DNA of 64,000 nt, from assembly GCA_036746695.1 (NCBI GenBank), contig DAIODP010000001.1:62001-126000 (forward strand). Reading direction: 5' to 3'. This DNA comes from UBA3006 sp036746695. Lineage in GTDB: Bacteria > Actinomycetota > Acidimicrobiia > Acidimicrobiales > Ilumatobacteraceae. Positions 16,405-25,502 of the stretch are shown here, piece after piece. The position numbers and the translations under genes are program-made. The stretch's first letter is position 1; the number at the start of each line of letters is the position of its first letter. Below the pieces are notes generated by a model. It was not told the origin of the DNA, searched no databases, and saw only the letters and a program-made list of their open reading frames with translations.

Positions 16405-17709
16405 ATGGAAAAGAATCTCGTTCGCAAGGCAATCATCACTTTGGCCACATCGGTCGCAATGTCGATCGCCGGATCCGCTTTCGTTGTCAATGGTGCCGCA
16501 GCCAGTGCCACCCCATCTGCAGTCGTTGCTCAACTTCCTTTGTTCGGAGAATCCGGACCAGCCGTAGTTCGCTTGCAGCAAGCAATTGCAGCGCGCGGTT
16601 TCACCGTGAAGGGTGGTATCACCGGCTCATTTACATCATCCACCAAGTCGGCATTGCGCTCATTGCAGAAAGTTGCCGGTTTTAAGGCGACTGGAAAATT
16701 GGATGAGCGCACGGCGAAGTTTCTCGGTCTTGTTGACGTTACCCCAGCACCTGTTGCAGTTGCCGCAACACCTGTTGCTGCAGTGGCAAACAAGAATGTA
16801 GTTGTTGCATCCAATTCAGCATTGCCAAGAATCGGCGAACGCAGTCAAGCGGTGCGAACCATCCAAGAAGTGTTGATGCGCGACGGTATCGGCCTCGTTG
16901 GCGGAGCAGATGGCATCTTTGGAAACGGGACTTCTGCTGCAATTGCCGAGTATCAGAAACGTCGTGGCCTGTCGATCACCGGCGTGATGGACGACGCAAC
17001 TCAGGCTGCAATGATCCCTACGCCAGTCGCTCCAGTCGCCCCAGCAGCGGCAACAAGCACAATCACGATTGATTCGCTTCCAGTGCGCGGTCAAACGAGT
17101 GAAGCAGTACGTCAGTTGCAGAACGCCTTAATTGCGAACGGAACCGAAGTCAAGGGTGGCGCCGATGCAATCTTCGGTGTTGCTACAACCATCGCAATCG
17201 GAAACTTTCAGGCCGCTCGCGGTCTGAACCAATCAAAGGCGCTCGATGTGAACACAGCTGTAGCTCTTGGCCTGATCCCAAGCCTCGAGTCGCAGGGATT
17301 CCCATCCCTTGACGCATTCCCAATGATCGGCAAATGCTCTTTCGTTGACTCGTGGCATGCACCACGACCTGGCGGACGTCTTCATGAAGGCGTTGACATC
17401 ATCGGAGCACGCGGTCTCCCGCTCGTTGCAGTGAAGGATGGCGTAATCACCAAGATGCTTGCCAATCAGACACTCTCAGGAAACGCGATCCGATTGACAA
17501 TCGCAGACGGCACATACTTCTACTACGCCCACCTTGATGCCTTCGCCGAGGGAATAACAGTGGGAACACAAGTTTCGGCCGGTCAGGTCATTGGCTACAA
17601 CGGCTCAACTGGATCCACATCGCCACACCTTCACTTTGAAGTGCACCCTGGTGGTGGCGCAGCGGTAAATCCTTACCCATTCGTCAAAGCTGTAGATGCT
17701 TGCAACTAA
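16405..17709 (+). CDS. Secreted M23 peptidase with three peptidoglycan-binding domains
   Basis: A secreted cell-wall endopeptidase-like protein (434 aa). A signal peptide (about residues 1-37) is followed by three PG_binding_1 repeats at about 45-110, 142-205 and 222-290, each with a GPAVVRLQQAI- or SEAVRQLQNAL-type motif. Ala/Val-rich linkers separate them. A C-terminal LytM/M23 domain spans about 318-425. Zinc ligands are visible in LHEGVDIIG (HxxxD) and HLHFEVH (HxH), with YYAHLD between them, so the catalytic site looks intact. AAGGGAG precedes the ATG at 16405. It is convergent with the histidine phosphatase gene. Confidence 0.94.
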   Translation: MEKNLVRKAIITLATSVAMSIAGSAFVVNGAAASATPSAVVAQLPLFGESGPAVVRLQQAIAARGFTVKGGITGSFTSSTKSALRSLQKVAGFKATGKLDERTAKFLGLVDVTPAPVAVAATPVAAVANKNVVVASNSALPRIGERSQAVRTIQEVLMRDGIGLVGGADGIFGNGTSAAIAEYQKRRGLSITGVMDDATQAAMIPTPVAPVAPAAATSTITIDSLPVRGQTSEAVRQLQNALIANGTEVKGGADAIFGVATTIAIGNFQAARGLNQSKALDVNTAVALGLIPSLESQGFPSLDAFPMIGKCSFVDSWHAPRPGGRLHEGVDIIGARGLPLVAVKDGVITKMLANQTLSGNAIRLTIADGTYFYYAHLDAFAEGITVGTQVSAGQVIGYNGSTGSTSPHLHFEVHPGGGAAVNPYPFVKAVDACN

Positions 17710-17751
17710 TTGCTATTGCTCCCGCAAACAATAAGTGCGGCAACTATCAAG

Positions 17752-17800
17752 ACCAATTGGATTGGTGACGATGTGAGAACCATCATCAATCCAATTGGTT
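17752..17800. terminator. Long inverted repeat between convergent genes
   Basis: ACCAATTGGATTG and CAATCCAATTGGT form a 13-bp perfect stem with a 23-base loop, placed between the ends of the M23 gene and the histidine phosphatase gene. There is no run of T residues, so it may be a weak or factor-assisted terminator or an mRNA-stabilising stem. Confidence 0.45.
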
Positions 17801-17804
17801 GAGT

Positions 17805-18485
17805 TCAACGAGTGCGCTCTGCCTCTTCAAGGTGTTCAAGATCGCTGAGATTCACAAGACTGAACGTGTAGCCGTCACCAAGTTTCATCGCCTTTAGCGT
17901 TGTCACTGAGGAATGGCCGATGATGAATCGTTCCCATTCCCAAGGCGTAGTTTGAAGGCCTAACAAGTGGCAGATTAAAACACTGTTTGTTCCCGCATGG
18001 GCCACAAAAACAAGACTTTCATCCGGGTTGTCGATGTTCCATACGGGCAACGAATGATGCTCGTATCGATACACGCCGCGGTTGCCAAAAAACTCCGTAG
18101 CCCCGGAGTGAATGCGTGCGACGAAATCGCGAACGGGCTCGCCGCCCTCCAAGCCATTCCATCGGTCCTCTGCTTTGAGGGCTAACTCGTCTCGGTAAGC
18201 CTTAATCGTGACTTCGGATGGTTGACCATGCCAGGAAGGTTCACGGATTTCCTCGAGAAAAGGCTCTATGACTTCAGCCCTCTGATGATGTTGCAATAGA
18301 GGTGCAGCGGTCTGTCTTGTTCTCAACAGTGGAGAGACAAAAATGTGGTCGTAACTCTCATCTTTAAGCCTGTCGCCCAGACACTGCGCTTGTCGGAAAC
18401 CGCGCTCCGACAGAGGCGGATTGACAATGCTCTTGCCGTCTTTAACCCACTCGGGTTCGGCATGCCGAATCAATCTAATTTCCAT
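17805..18485 (-). CDS. Histidine phosphatase family protein
   Basis: A phosphoglycerate-mutase-like phosphatase (226 aa). The catalytic histidine is in RLIRHAEPEW near the N-terminus. The second arginine region is PLLRTRQTAAPL and the second histidine is in VFVAHAGTNSVLICHLLG. An acidic GLEGGEPVRDF segment lies in between. It is probably cytosolic; the substrate (phosphoglycerate, a sugar phosphate or a nucleotide precursor) cannot be told. The ATG at 18485 follows TACAGT (18493-18498) with a 7-base spacer. It stands alone. Confidence 0.9.
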   Translation of the reverse strand: MEIRLIRHAEPEWVKDGKSIVNPPLSERGFRQAQCLGDRLKDESYDHIFVSPLLRTRQTAAPLLQHHQRAEVIEPFLEEIREPSWHGQPSEVTIKAYRDELALKAEDRWNGLEGGEPVRDFVARIHSGATEFFGNRGVYRYEHHSLPVWNIDNPDESLVFVAHAGTNSVLICHLLGLQTTPWEWERFIIGHSSVTTLKAMKLGDGYTFSLVNLSDLEHLEEAERTR

Positions 18486-18492
18486 GCAAATG

Positions 18493-18498
18493 ACTGTA
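18493..18498 (-). promoter_or_regulatory. Leaderless -10 element for histidine phosphatase gene
   Basis: TACAGT on the minus strand, 7 bases before the ATG at 18485. No ribosome-binding sequence is present. Confidence 0.45.
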
Positions 18499-18524
18499 GT
18501 TGGTGCAATAAAGCAATGTCGCCT

Positions 18525-19262
18525 TTAAGGAATCTGAGCGGTGATATCACAGGCAGCAAAAATCGCACGCAAGCGGGCGCGATATTGATCGTCGGTTTCA
18601 TCAATCGGCTGCTGTGCGTCTTCAGTGAAGCGAATGCCGACGCATTCAGCCTGAATCTGTGTGAGTGCGATGCCAAACTTCTCAGCAACAAAATAGCCAT
18701 ACGAGCGGAGCGCTGTTTGTTCGTTGTCAAAGCCAGTATTAACATCGGGCTGAGGCTCGACGATCAATGATGCTTCGGGCATCTCAGGCAAGTCACCCGG
18801 CACATTGTTGATATTTTTCGTTAACTCAACGCTGCACTTGTCTTTGATGAAGTCTCGCACTTTCTCCAACGACTGAATGTTGTCATTACGAGTCATGTTG
18901 CTTATCGCTCGCTGTACGGCGACGTCGGTTGCACCAATATTCCCATCCCAATAGACATTTTGCAACGCGATAGAAAGTTCGGAGTAGAAACGTGAAACCC
19001 GCTCGAAATCAGATTTTATTTCATAGGGGGCAATGTCATTCAGTGTTAGCAAGGAGCCGAGAAATACAGCAAATGAGCTTTGCAATTGTCGAGAGGCGAC
19101 TAAAGATAAATCCTCAATTGATTGATCCACTGCAACCATCGAAGATTCAAAATCGCTGGCTCGACTACACACCGCCGCAGTCTCGTCCGAAACGCCACAG
19201 CCGGCAATAAAAGCAAGACAAAAGCAAAAGGAAACGCTCCTAAGCACCTTCACCACACTCAT
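18525..19262 (-). CDS. Lipoprotein of unknown function, coupled to ABC exporter
   Basis: A 245-residue predicted lipoprotein. The signal MSVVKVLRSVSFCFCLAFIAGC ends in a lipobox with the lipidated Cys at residue 22. The rest is mostly helical, with several Cys (VCSRASDF, KDKCSVELT, QAECVG, FAACDI) that could pair. I do not recognise the family. The start at 19262 overlaps the ABC exporter stop as ATGA, which outweighs the upstream in-frame start at 19289. As third gene of the exporter operon it may be an accessory component or a sensor for the transported compound. Confidence 0.8.
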   Translation of the reverse strand: MSVVKVLRSVSFCFCLAFIAGCGVSDETAAVCSRASDFESSMVAVDQSIEDLSLVASRQLQSSFAVFLGSLLTLNDIAPYEIKSDFERVSRFYSELSIALQNVYWDGNIGATDVAVQRAISNMTRNDNIQSLEKVRDFIKDKCSVELTKNINNVPGDLPEMPEASLIVEPQPDVNTGFDNEQTALRSYGYFVAEKFGIALTQIQAECVGIRFTEDAQQPIDETDDQYRARLRAIFAACDITAQIP

Positions 19263-21049
19263 TTTTGCCCTTCCGTAGCCGAGACCCATGTTGCATATAT
19301 TTTGGCGTAGTCGCCACCACGCACAAGCAAATCTTGGTGCGATCCATCCTCCACAACACGACCATCGCGCATTAAGACGACACGTTGGGCGCGGGCTGCA
19401 GTAGAAAGCCGATGCGCAATCGACACCGTAGTGCGACCCTCCGCCAATCGTTGCAGCGCGCGGGAAATACGAACCTCGGTGGCGGCGTCAACAGCCGAAG
19501 TTGCTTCGTCCAAAATCAACACGTCCGGTTTCACAATTGAAGCACGCACGAGAGCGATGAGTTGACGCTCACCTGCTGAAAGCGAACCACCTCGTTGGCC
19601 AACATGCGTATCCAAACCTAACGGCATCGAAATGAGCCAATCATGCAGATCAAGATCTCTAAATGATGCTAGAAGTTCTGAATCCGTAGCCTCGGGGCAA
19701 GCGAATAACAGATTCTCTCGAATGGTTTGGGCAAACAAGAATGGCTCCTGAGGAACCACCACCATTCGCCTTCTCAGCTCGTCATTATCAACCTGCCTCA
19801 GAGATACTCCCCCGACAGACACAAACCCAAGGGTCGGATCAAACAACCGAGCAACCAATCGAGCAACGGTCGTCTTCCCTGAACCCGATGGACCGACCAA
19901 TGCGACGTGTTGACCTCCAGGAATGTGTAATGAAATGTCGTTCAGTACAAGTCCATCATCTTCGCTGCTATCCCTTGCTGTGTAGGCAAAACTAACGCGA
20001 TCGAGATCAATTGAAAGGACTCCTTGCGGAAGCGGGATTGGAAGAGACGGAGCAGGCGGGCCGACTGGCGTATCAAGCACACTCAGCACTCGCCGTAAAC
20101 CCGACACCGCATTCTGTGTCTGATCGATGACCTCCGTGAACTCCGCGATGGGCTCAAGAAAACGGAAAGTAAGGAAAACGAAACCAACCAAAGCACCCGA
20201 CGTAAGACCACCGGCCGGTCCGAGAAACAAACCGGCTGTAACAACTGCAACCACCGTGAACACCGCGAAGACTTCACCCGACGGGAAAAGAAACGCGCCA
20301 ATGAAGCCAGCCCTTATGTTGCTTCGAGCCCTATCGGCGACATCCTTCTCGACTCGTTCAATCACACGCGCCGAAGAACCATATGCACGATGCGTGTCAA
20401 AGCCCGCGAGCATCTCACCCACATTTCCTAGCAGCAGCGCATTTCGTTCGCGGGAAACATTGTGGGCCGTTATTAATCGGAATTGAACTATGCGAAGTAC
20501 GAAAACCAACGGTACGGAAACAACTAGGGCCACAACCGCCAAACGCCAGTCGTACGCGATCATCACGATAAATACCGCGATCATCTGGAAACCATCAAGT
20601 AACAACGTCAGGCCGCCCCAAGTGAAAAACTGAGTCAATGTTTCGATATCGCTGGTGACCCTGGAAACCAAGGCTCCACGCTTCTCATCGTTATGACTTG
20701 CAAGACTCAGTTTGTGAATGTGTTCAAACAACTTCACTCTCAAGGTGTACAAACCGTCTTCGGCCCGCCATCCAAGCCGCAGGGTCGCCTTGCGAAGTGC
20801 AATAGATGAGATCAGGACGCTCAGTGCGCCGATGGAGCAATACAGAACTACGAGGTCAAGGCGGATTAGTTCACCTGTCAGCGCATTATCAATTGTTTGC
20901 TGTATCAAGATAGGGATGACAAGGCGGGCCCCAGTCCCCACGAAAGCAAGCAATAGCGTGCCACCTATTCCCTTACGGAAAGAGGGCGCAACAGACACAC
21001 CACGCCCAATGACTCGGGCAGAGACGAAACGATCGTTCGGTTCAGTCAT
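19259..21049 (-). CDS. ABC exporter half-transporter, consensus-site Walker B
   Basis: A 596-residue half-transporter: an ABC exporter membrane domain (about residues 20-310), then a nucleotide-binding domain. Walker A is GPSGSGKTT, the Q-loop is VVPQEPFLF, and Walker B LILDEATSAVD keeps the catalytic Glu. The signature is altered to LSAGERQ. Together with the 21042-22784 product it would form a heterodimer with one normal and one degenerate ATP site. The ATG at 21049 overlaps the upstream stop by 8 bases. Cargo is unknown; lipids, drugs or peptides are all possible for this family. Confidence 0.92.
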   Translation of the reverse strand: MTEPNDRFVSARVIGRGVSVAPSFRKGIGGTLLLAFVGTGARLVIPILIQQTIDNALTGELIRLDLVVLYCSIGALSVLISSIALRKATLRLGWRAEDGLYTLRVKLFEHIHKLSLASHNDEKRGALVSRVTSDIETLTQFFTWGGLTLLLDGFQMIAVFIVMIAYDWRLAVVALVVSVPLVFVLRIVQFRLITAHNVSRERNALLLGNVGEMLAGFDTHRAYGSSARVIERVEKDVADRARSNIRAGFIGAFLFPSGEVFAVFTVVAVVTAGLFLGPAGGLTSGALVGFVFLTFRFLEPIAEFTEVIDQTQNAVSGLRRVLSVLDTPVGPPAPSLPIPLPQGVLSIDLDRVSFAYTARDSSEDDGLVLNDISLHIPGGQHVALVGPSGSGKTTVARLVARLFDPTLGFVSVGGVSLRQVDNDELRRRMVVVPQEPFLFAQTIRENLLFACPEATDSELLASFRDLDLHDWLISMPLGLDTHVGQRGGSLSAGERQLIALVRASIVKPDVLILDEATSAVDAATEVRISRALQRLAEGRTTVSIAHRLSTAARAQRVVLMRDGRVVEDGSHQDLLVRGGDYAKIYATWVSATEGQK

Positions 21050-22784
21050 GCATTGGTCGCATTCTGTCATTTTCAAATGATTTGATCAGTTCGCGGTAGC
21101 GGTTGTTGGAGTACATCAACGTTTCATGCGTTCCCATACCGGACAATCTGCCTTCCTCCATAAAGAGGACAACATCGGCAAGAGCAATTGTTGATGGCCG
21201 CGTTGCAACCAACAAGATCGTTGTGGACTTGATATCAGACCTGATTCTCTCGATTATCAATTGTTCGGTGTTTGGGTCAAGGGCCGAAGTCGTGTCATCC
21301 AATAACAAAAGAGTCGGGGAACAAGCCAATGCCCTCGCAAGCGCGATTCTCTGCCTTTGCCCTCCGCTAATCATCACTCCCCGTTCTCCGATCAATGTGT
21401 TGATTCCTTGATCAAACTGCTTGATGAATTCGTCGGCTGCGGATACAAACAAAGCAGACCCAAGTTGTTCGTCCGATACGCCTCTGTCCAAAATAATGTT
21501 TTCCTTAATCGACCCAGAAAAAAGAAATGGTTCCTGAAACACGATTGAAGTGTTTTTTATGTCGGCATAGACGCGCCCTTCACTAGGCGCATACAGTCCA
21601 GCGATGATTTGCAATAACGATGATTTGCCGCAACCAGTTGGCCCGACGACTGCTGCAATCGATCCAATCGGCAAGCTAAACCCAACATCTTTCACGACAT
21701 CCTCGGTGTCTGATGAAAAACCAAAGCTCACATGCTCGACCTGAAGCCCAAATCCCTTTTGAGGAGACTTGATAATGGTTCGAGGATCGCTCTCGAGGGG
21801 TTCCGAAAGTATTTCATTGACTCGTTTCCAGCCCGAACTGGAATGGGGAATTTCACTCAACACGTAACCGATAATTCTGAGTGGAAAAATCAACAACGTA
21901 AAGAGATAGATAAAGCTTGTCAACTCGCCGATTGACATATCCCCAGATTTAACCCGTACAGCGCCAACCGCAATTAAGAGGATGTTCATTAGCGTTGGCA
22001 CTCCGTCCAGTAACGCTTCAAACGTGGCCCGGGCACCAACTGCCTTCTTTCTCGCATCGCATAATCGGCTCGAGATGATCGACAGTCGATGTGTCTCTCT
22101 TCCTTCGGCACCAAAAGCCTTGACAACTAAAACGCCATCAAAACTCTCGTGAACTGCTTCCGATAACTGCCCCAATTCCTTTTGGGCCGAGTCATAGTGC
22201 CGATCGATGCGCCGCTGGTAAGCAATATTCAACAACAGTAAAACTGGAATGATGAATAGAGCAAGCAGCCCAAGTGGCGCATCTACGATCACAAGCCAGA
22301 TGCTTGAGAGCACAACGAGTAAGACAACCGACGTGCTGAACGGAAGTGGTGCCAATACCCCTACAGCGGCGTCGCTGTCTACCCCTATTCGAGCAACGAT
22401 GTCTCCAGTCATATGCCGTTTATGCCAAAGACTGCTTTGAGACATCACCCTTCGGACAACAAGCATTGATAACGATTGCGCAGTTCGCCATTCCGTTATT
22501 CCAGCAAACGAACGCCGAACAACAACACCTGCAGCACGTAGGAGACCAATGCCGACGATTATCAATGAACCAATGATCAGTGAACCAACAGGAACCTGTT
22601 CGGATGAGAACCTTGGCAAAATAATTTCGTCTACGAGATAGCCAACTCCAAAACTGGACGCGACCGTGCATGTTGCGTAAACGGCTGCGCCAATAACGGC
22701 GATGACGAAGGTACGGCGGTGGAAGGACGTCAAAACACGCACGAGACCAATTGCGGTCTTTAGACGACTTGGCTCTGTAACCAC
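21042..22784 (-). CDS. ABC exporter half-transporter, degenerate-site Walker B
   Basis: A 580-residue half-transporter with an exporter-type membrane domain (about residues 18-300). Walker A is GPTGCGKSS and the signature is a canonical ISGGQRQRIALARAL. Walker B is LLLLDDTTSALD, with Asp at the catalytic Glu position. This asymmetry is typical of heterodimeric exporters such as TM287/288. The start is GTG at 22784, with TAGACT at 22791-22796 six bases upstream. It heads a three-gene operon with the next half-transporter and the lipoprotein. Confidence 0.92.
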   Translation of the reverse strand: MVTEPSRLKTAIGLVRVLTSFHRRTFVIAVIGAAVYATCTVASSFGVGYLVDEIILPRFSSEQVPVGSLIIGSLIIVGIGLLRAAGVVVRRSFAGITEWRTAQSLSMLVVRRVMSQSSLWHKRHMTGDIVARIGVDSDAAVGVLAPLPFSTSVVLLVVLSSIWLVIVDAPLGLLALFIIPVLLLLNIAYQRRIDRHYDSAQKELGQLSEAVHESFDGVLVVKAFGAEGRETHRLSIISSRLCDARKKAVGARATFEALLDGVPTLMNILLIAVGAVRVKSGDMSIGELTSFIYLFTLLIFPLRIIGYVLSEIPHSSSGWKRVNEILSEPLESDPRTIIKSPQKGFGLQVEHVSFGFSSDTEDVVKDVGFSLPIGSIAAVVGPTGCGKSSLLQIIAGLYAPSEGRVYADIKNTSIVFQEPFLFSGSIKENIILDRGVSDEQLGSALFVSAADEFIKQFDQGINTLIGERGVMISGGQRQRIALARALACSPTLLLLDDTTSALDPNTEQLIIERIRSDIKSTTILLVATRPSTIALADVVLFMEEGRLSGMGTHETLMYSNNRYRELIKSFENDRMRPMHD

Positions 22785-22790
22785 TGGTGC

Positions 22791-22796
22791 AGTCTA
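22791..22796 (-). promoter_or_regulatory. Leaderless -10 element for ABC exporter operon
   Basis: TAGACT on the minus strand, 6 bases before the GTG at 22784. Confidence 0.5.
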
Positions 22797-22863
22797 GTTA
22801 ACGTTCGGAATCGTGAGATAAATATCACCTTCTGAGCTTTACCAACGATTGAAACCGAACGCC

Positions 22864-22869
22864 TACGAT
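22864..22869 (+). promoter_or_regulatory. Leaderless -10 element deciding the start at 22876
   Basis: TACGAT followed by 6 bases and ATG at 22876. It favours that ATG over an upstream in-frame TTG at 22849. Confidence 0.5.
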
Positions 22870-22875
22870 GTGGTC

Positions 22876-23391
22876 ATGCAAAAGACTTTCGGTCGCGTGT
22901 TTATCGGTACAGCGATTACGTTGCTTGGAATGATGTGGGTCTATGCACTGTTCTTCGCCTCAAAGGAATCGATCAACCAGATCGGTGATGAAGCATGGCA
23001 ACAACGAGCAGAGACTATTTGCAATGAAACGGCTGTTGCCCGCAAAGAGCTCGCTGACTACCGGTTGATTACCGAAGTGGGCCCCGATGCTCTCGCAGAA
23101 CGTGCCGAGATTGTCGATACTGCAACCGCGATGTTGATCGACATGGTGAACCGTTTGGCCGCATCGACACCCACTGATGCCAAAGGCGCTGAATTGGTGC
23201 CTCTATGGTTAGCCGATTACCGCACCTACATCGCCGACCGAAACGCATATTCGCAAATGTTGCGCTCCGGTATCAATGATGCATTCGCTGAGACCGTGAT
23301 TGATGGACTACCTCTTAGCGAGAAGATTGCAACATTCGCTGCCGACAACTACATGGTTTCGTGCAAGCCCCCACGCGACTTGTCAGTTTGA
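22876..23391 (+). CDS. Single-pass membrane protein, unknown function
   Basis: A 171-residue protein with one N-terminal membrane segment (VFIGTAITLLGMMWVYALFFA, about residues 8-28). A mainly helical, probably extracytoplasmic domain follows, starting WQQRAETICNETAVARKELADYR. Two Cys (about residue 47 and in SCKPPRDLSV at the end) may form a disulfide. I know no function for this type; similar proteins are, to my recollection, scattered in Acidimicrobiia. It is divergent from the ABC exporter operon and convergent with the acyltransferase, whose stop codon overlaps its end. Confidence 0.8.
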   Translation: MQKTFGRVFIGTAITLLGMMWVYALFFASKESINQIGDEAWQQRAETICNETAVARKELADYRLITEVGPDALAERAEIVDTATAMLIDMVNRLAASTPTDAKGAELVPLWLADYRTYIADRNAYSQMLRSGINDAFAETVIDGLPLSEKIATFAADNYMVSCKPPRDLSV

Positions 23392-24033
23392 TTCCTTAGC
23401 GTCAAAGAATTTGCTAGCGACCCAGCCGCTTTCCTCGGAATACTGTTTGATCACGCGCGCAGGAGTGCCAACCGCTACGCAATAGTCGGGAAGTATGCCC
23501 GTGACCACAGAATTGGCGCCGACCGCAACATGTTTCCCGATGCGCGCTCCAGGAAGAACGACCGTCCCAGCACCCAGCCACGAACCATCACCTATGGAGA
23601 CCGCTCGCTCAATCTGCGTTTGCTGTGATATCGGGATGGATATGTCTTCATAACCATGGTTCTGATCGGTGATGTAGACGTAGTGCCCAGTCCAAACATC
23701 ATCTCCGATGTCAATGGAGAAATGCCCAACGATGCCACTGCCTCTACCGATTAGGCATCTGTCCCCTATACGAACAACAGGATTAGTAACACATTCTTGT
23801 CCTGGCATCATCCCCGCCGAGAGTGCAACGTGGCTTCCGATCATCGTCGAATTTCCGATATGTATGTATCGCTCGTTAAAAATTGTTGTTTGAGGAAAAC
23901 AGATGATGCTTCCCTCTCCGAAACCACCAAATCCTCGACCCTTGCGTGTTGATGGGCCGATGGCACCATGCGTTTGCATTCGGCTCCACACCCAGTGCGT
24001 AAACCGTTCCGCCCATTTTGTTGTGCCAAACAT
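23383..24033 (-). CDS. Hexapeptide-repeat acyltransferase
   Basis: A left-handed beta-helix acyltransferase (216 aa) of the O-acetyltransferase/maltose-galactoside acetyltransferase-like group. Hexapeptide repeats run from about residue 40 to 195 (FNERYIHIGNSTMIGSHVAL ... VRIGDRCLIGRGSGIVGH ... VSIGDGSWLGAGTVVLPGARIGKHVAVGANSVV), and the ITDQNHGYED loop carries the likely catalytic His. The ending PARVIKQYS is typical. ATG at 24033 was chosen over longer readings because those run into the divergent esterase promoter region. TATATT (24042-24047) eight bases upstream may be its -10. Acceptor unknown, perhaps a surface sugar. Confidence 0.88.
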   Translation of the reverse strand: MFGTTKWAERFTHWVWSRMQTHGAIGPSTRKGRGFGGFGEGSIICFPQTTIFNERYIHIGNSTMIGSHVALSAGMMPGQECVTNPVVRIGDRCLIGRGSGIVGHFSIDIGDDVWTGHYVYITDQNHGYEDISIPISQQTQIERAVSIGDGSWLGAGTVVLPGARIGKHVAVGANSVVTGILPDYCVAVGTPARVIKQYSEESGWVASKFFDAKESN

Positions 24034-24053
24034 ACGGCCTGAATATAGACCAC

Positions 24054-24059
24054 TACGAT
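24054..24059 (+). promoter_or_regulatory. Leaderless -10 element for carboxylesterase
   Basis: TACGAT, 6 bases, then ATG at 24066. It supports this start over the in-frame ATG at 24018, which would overlap the divergent acyltransferase. Confidence 0.5.
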
Positions 24060-24065
24060 GCACTA

Positions 24066-25502
24066 ATGACATCTGTTGATTGCTTCGACGGCAGCTTTGT
24101 AGCGCAAACACTGGATAACGATCTGTTGGTTTTCAAGGGCATTCGCTATGCGACTGCCGTGCGTTTTGAACCTCCAGTCGCTTACCGACACGCCGATGCC
24201 CCCTTCGAAGCCTATGAATACGGGTCCTCACCGATGCAAACGCCCGGAATGCTGGAACAACTGCTTGGCATGACCGATGACGATTTCAACGAGGACTGTC
24301 TTTTTTTGAATATCTATGCACCTACAAGCAAAAGCGACAGACCACGTCCAGTCTTGTTTTGGATCTACGGCGGCGGTTTCGTTAATGGCTCATCTTCGAT
24401 CGCTTGGTACGAAGGCAGCAATCTGGCGCAGCGGGCCGACGCAATAGTCGTGTCGATAAATTATCGTTTGGGTGTCTTCGGATTCCTCGGTGCAACGAAC
24501 CTAGGCCTACTGGATCAGATTTGTGCGCTTAAGTGGGTGAGCCGAAATATTGAAGCATTTGGTGGTGACCCTAAAAATGTAACCATCTTCGGAGAGTCTG
24601 CAGGGGGCGCAAGTGTCGTCGCCTTAATGGCCGCTCCTGATGCCCAGCCCTATTTCGCGAAGGCTTGGGCCATGAGTCCATCGATCGGGCAATACAGCAC
24701 CATCGAACGCGCCGAACAACAAAATCTCGATCTCCTGAAGCATGCTGGCGTGTCGACCGAGAAGGACTTGCTTCCATTAAGTGCTTCCGTATTGTTGGCA
24801 GCACAACAAAAAGTAATCGAAAATTCGGCTGAACCGTTTTCAGCGTTCGCGCCAACGCAAGATGGTGTCGTTCTGCCGTTCAACCTTCTGGATGCTGCGG
24901 CTACCAATCCCAAGCCTTTTGTCATCGGCACGAACAAAGATGAATCTCGTTTGTGGTTAATGTTTGACCCAAACGAGAACCAGTTGGACGAACCTGGCGC
25001 GGTCAAAGCGCTCAGCACGCGCACAGCCAATGCAGAAGATGTATGGAGTGTGTATAAGTCGGCTCGGCCAACTTACAATCCAAGCCAAATCGTTGCCGCA
25101 TACGACTCGGATGCAAATTTCAGAAAACATGCATGGAGCCTTCTCAACAGACGAGAGAAAGGCGCATGCATATCGTGGAGTTACTGGTTCACATGGGCCA
25201 GCCCAACCTTTGATGGCCTTCTCGGCAGCTGCCATGCGCTCGATATTCCTTTCTTTTTCGCCAATGACGGAATTACCGGGGCTGACGTGATCATCGGTTC
25301 AGGCGATACTCAGAAAATGCTTTCATCAAAAGCATCAAGGTCACTTGCATTCTTTGCGCAAACGGGGAAACCAGAATGGCCTCAATACAATTCGAACGAC
25401 CGCCCAACATTTGTGTTTGACAATGAATCCAAGTTGGAGCAACAACCAGACAATGAGTTATACGACTACTGGGTTCTGCTTGGGGCTAACGAGACAAGTT
25501 GA
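24066..25502 (+). CDS. Type-B carboxylesterase
   Basis: An alpha/beta-hydrolase of the carboxylesterase type-B (cholinesterase-like) family, 478 aa. The oxyanion segment is FWIYGGGFVNGSSS and the nucleophile elbow is FGESAGGAS (Ser near residue 182). The acidic residue is likely in FVIGTNKDESRLW and the catalytic His in GSCHALDIPFFF. No signal peptide is seen, so it is probably cytosolic. The ester or carbamate substrate is unknown. The 3' end overlaps the convergent ProA-like gene by 17 bases. Confidence 0.93.
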   Translation: MTSVDCFDGSFVAQTLDNDLLVFKGIRYATAVRFEPPVAYRHADAPFEAYEYGSSPMQTPGMLEQLLGMTDDDFNEDCLFLNIYAPTSKSDRPRPVLFWIYGGGFVNGSSSIAWYEGSNLAQRADAIVVSINYRLGVFGFLGATNLGLLDQICALKWVSRNIEAFGGDPKNVTIFGESAGGASVVALMAAPDAQPYFAKAWAMSPSIGQYSTIERAEQQNLDLLKHAGVSTEKDLLPLSASVLLAAQQKVIENSAEPFSAFAPTQDGVVLPFNLLDAAATNPKPFVIGTNKDESRLWLMFDPNENQLDEPGAVKALSTRTANAEDVWSVYKSARPTYNPSQIVAAYDSDANFRKHAWSLLNRREKGACISWSYWFTWASPTFDGLLGSCHALDIPFFFANDGITGADVIIGSGDTQKMLSSKASRSLAFFAQTGKPEWPQYNSNDRPTFVFDNESKLEQQPDNELYDYWVLLGANETS

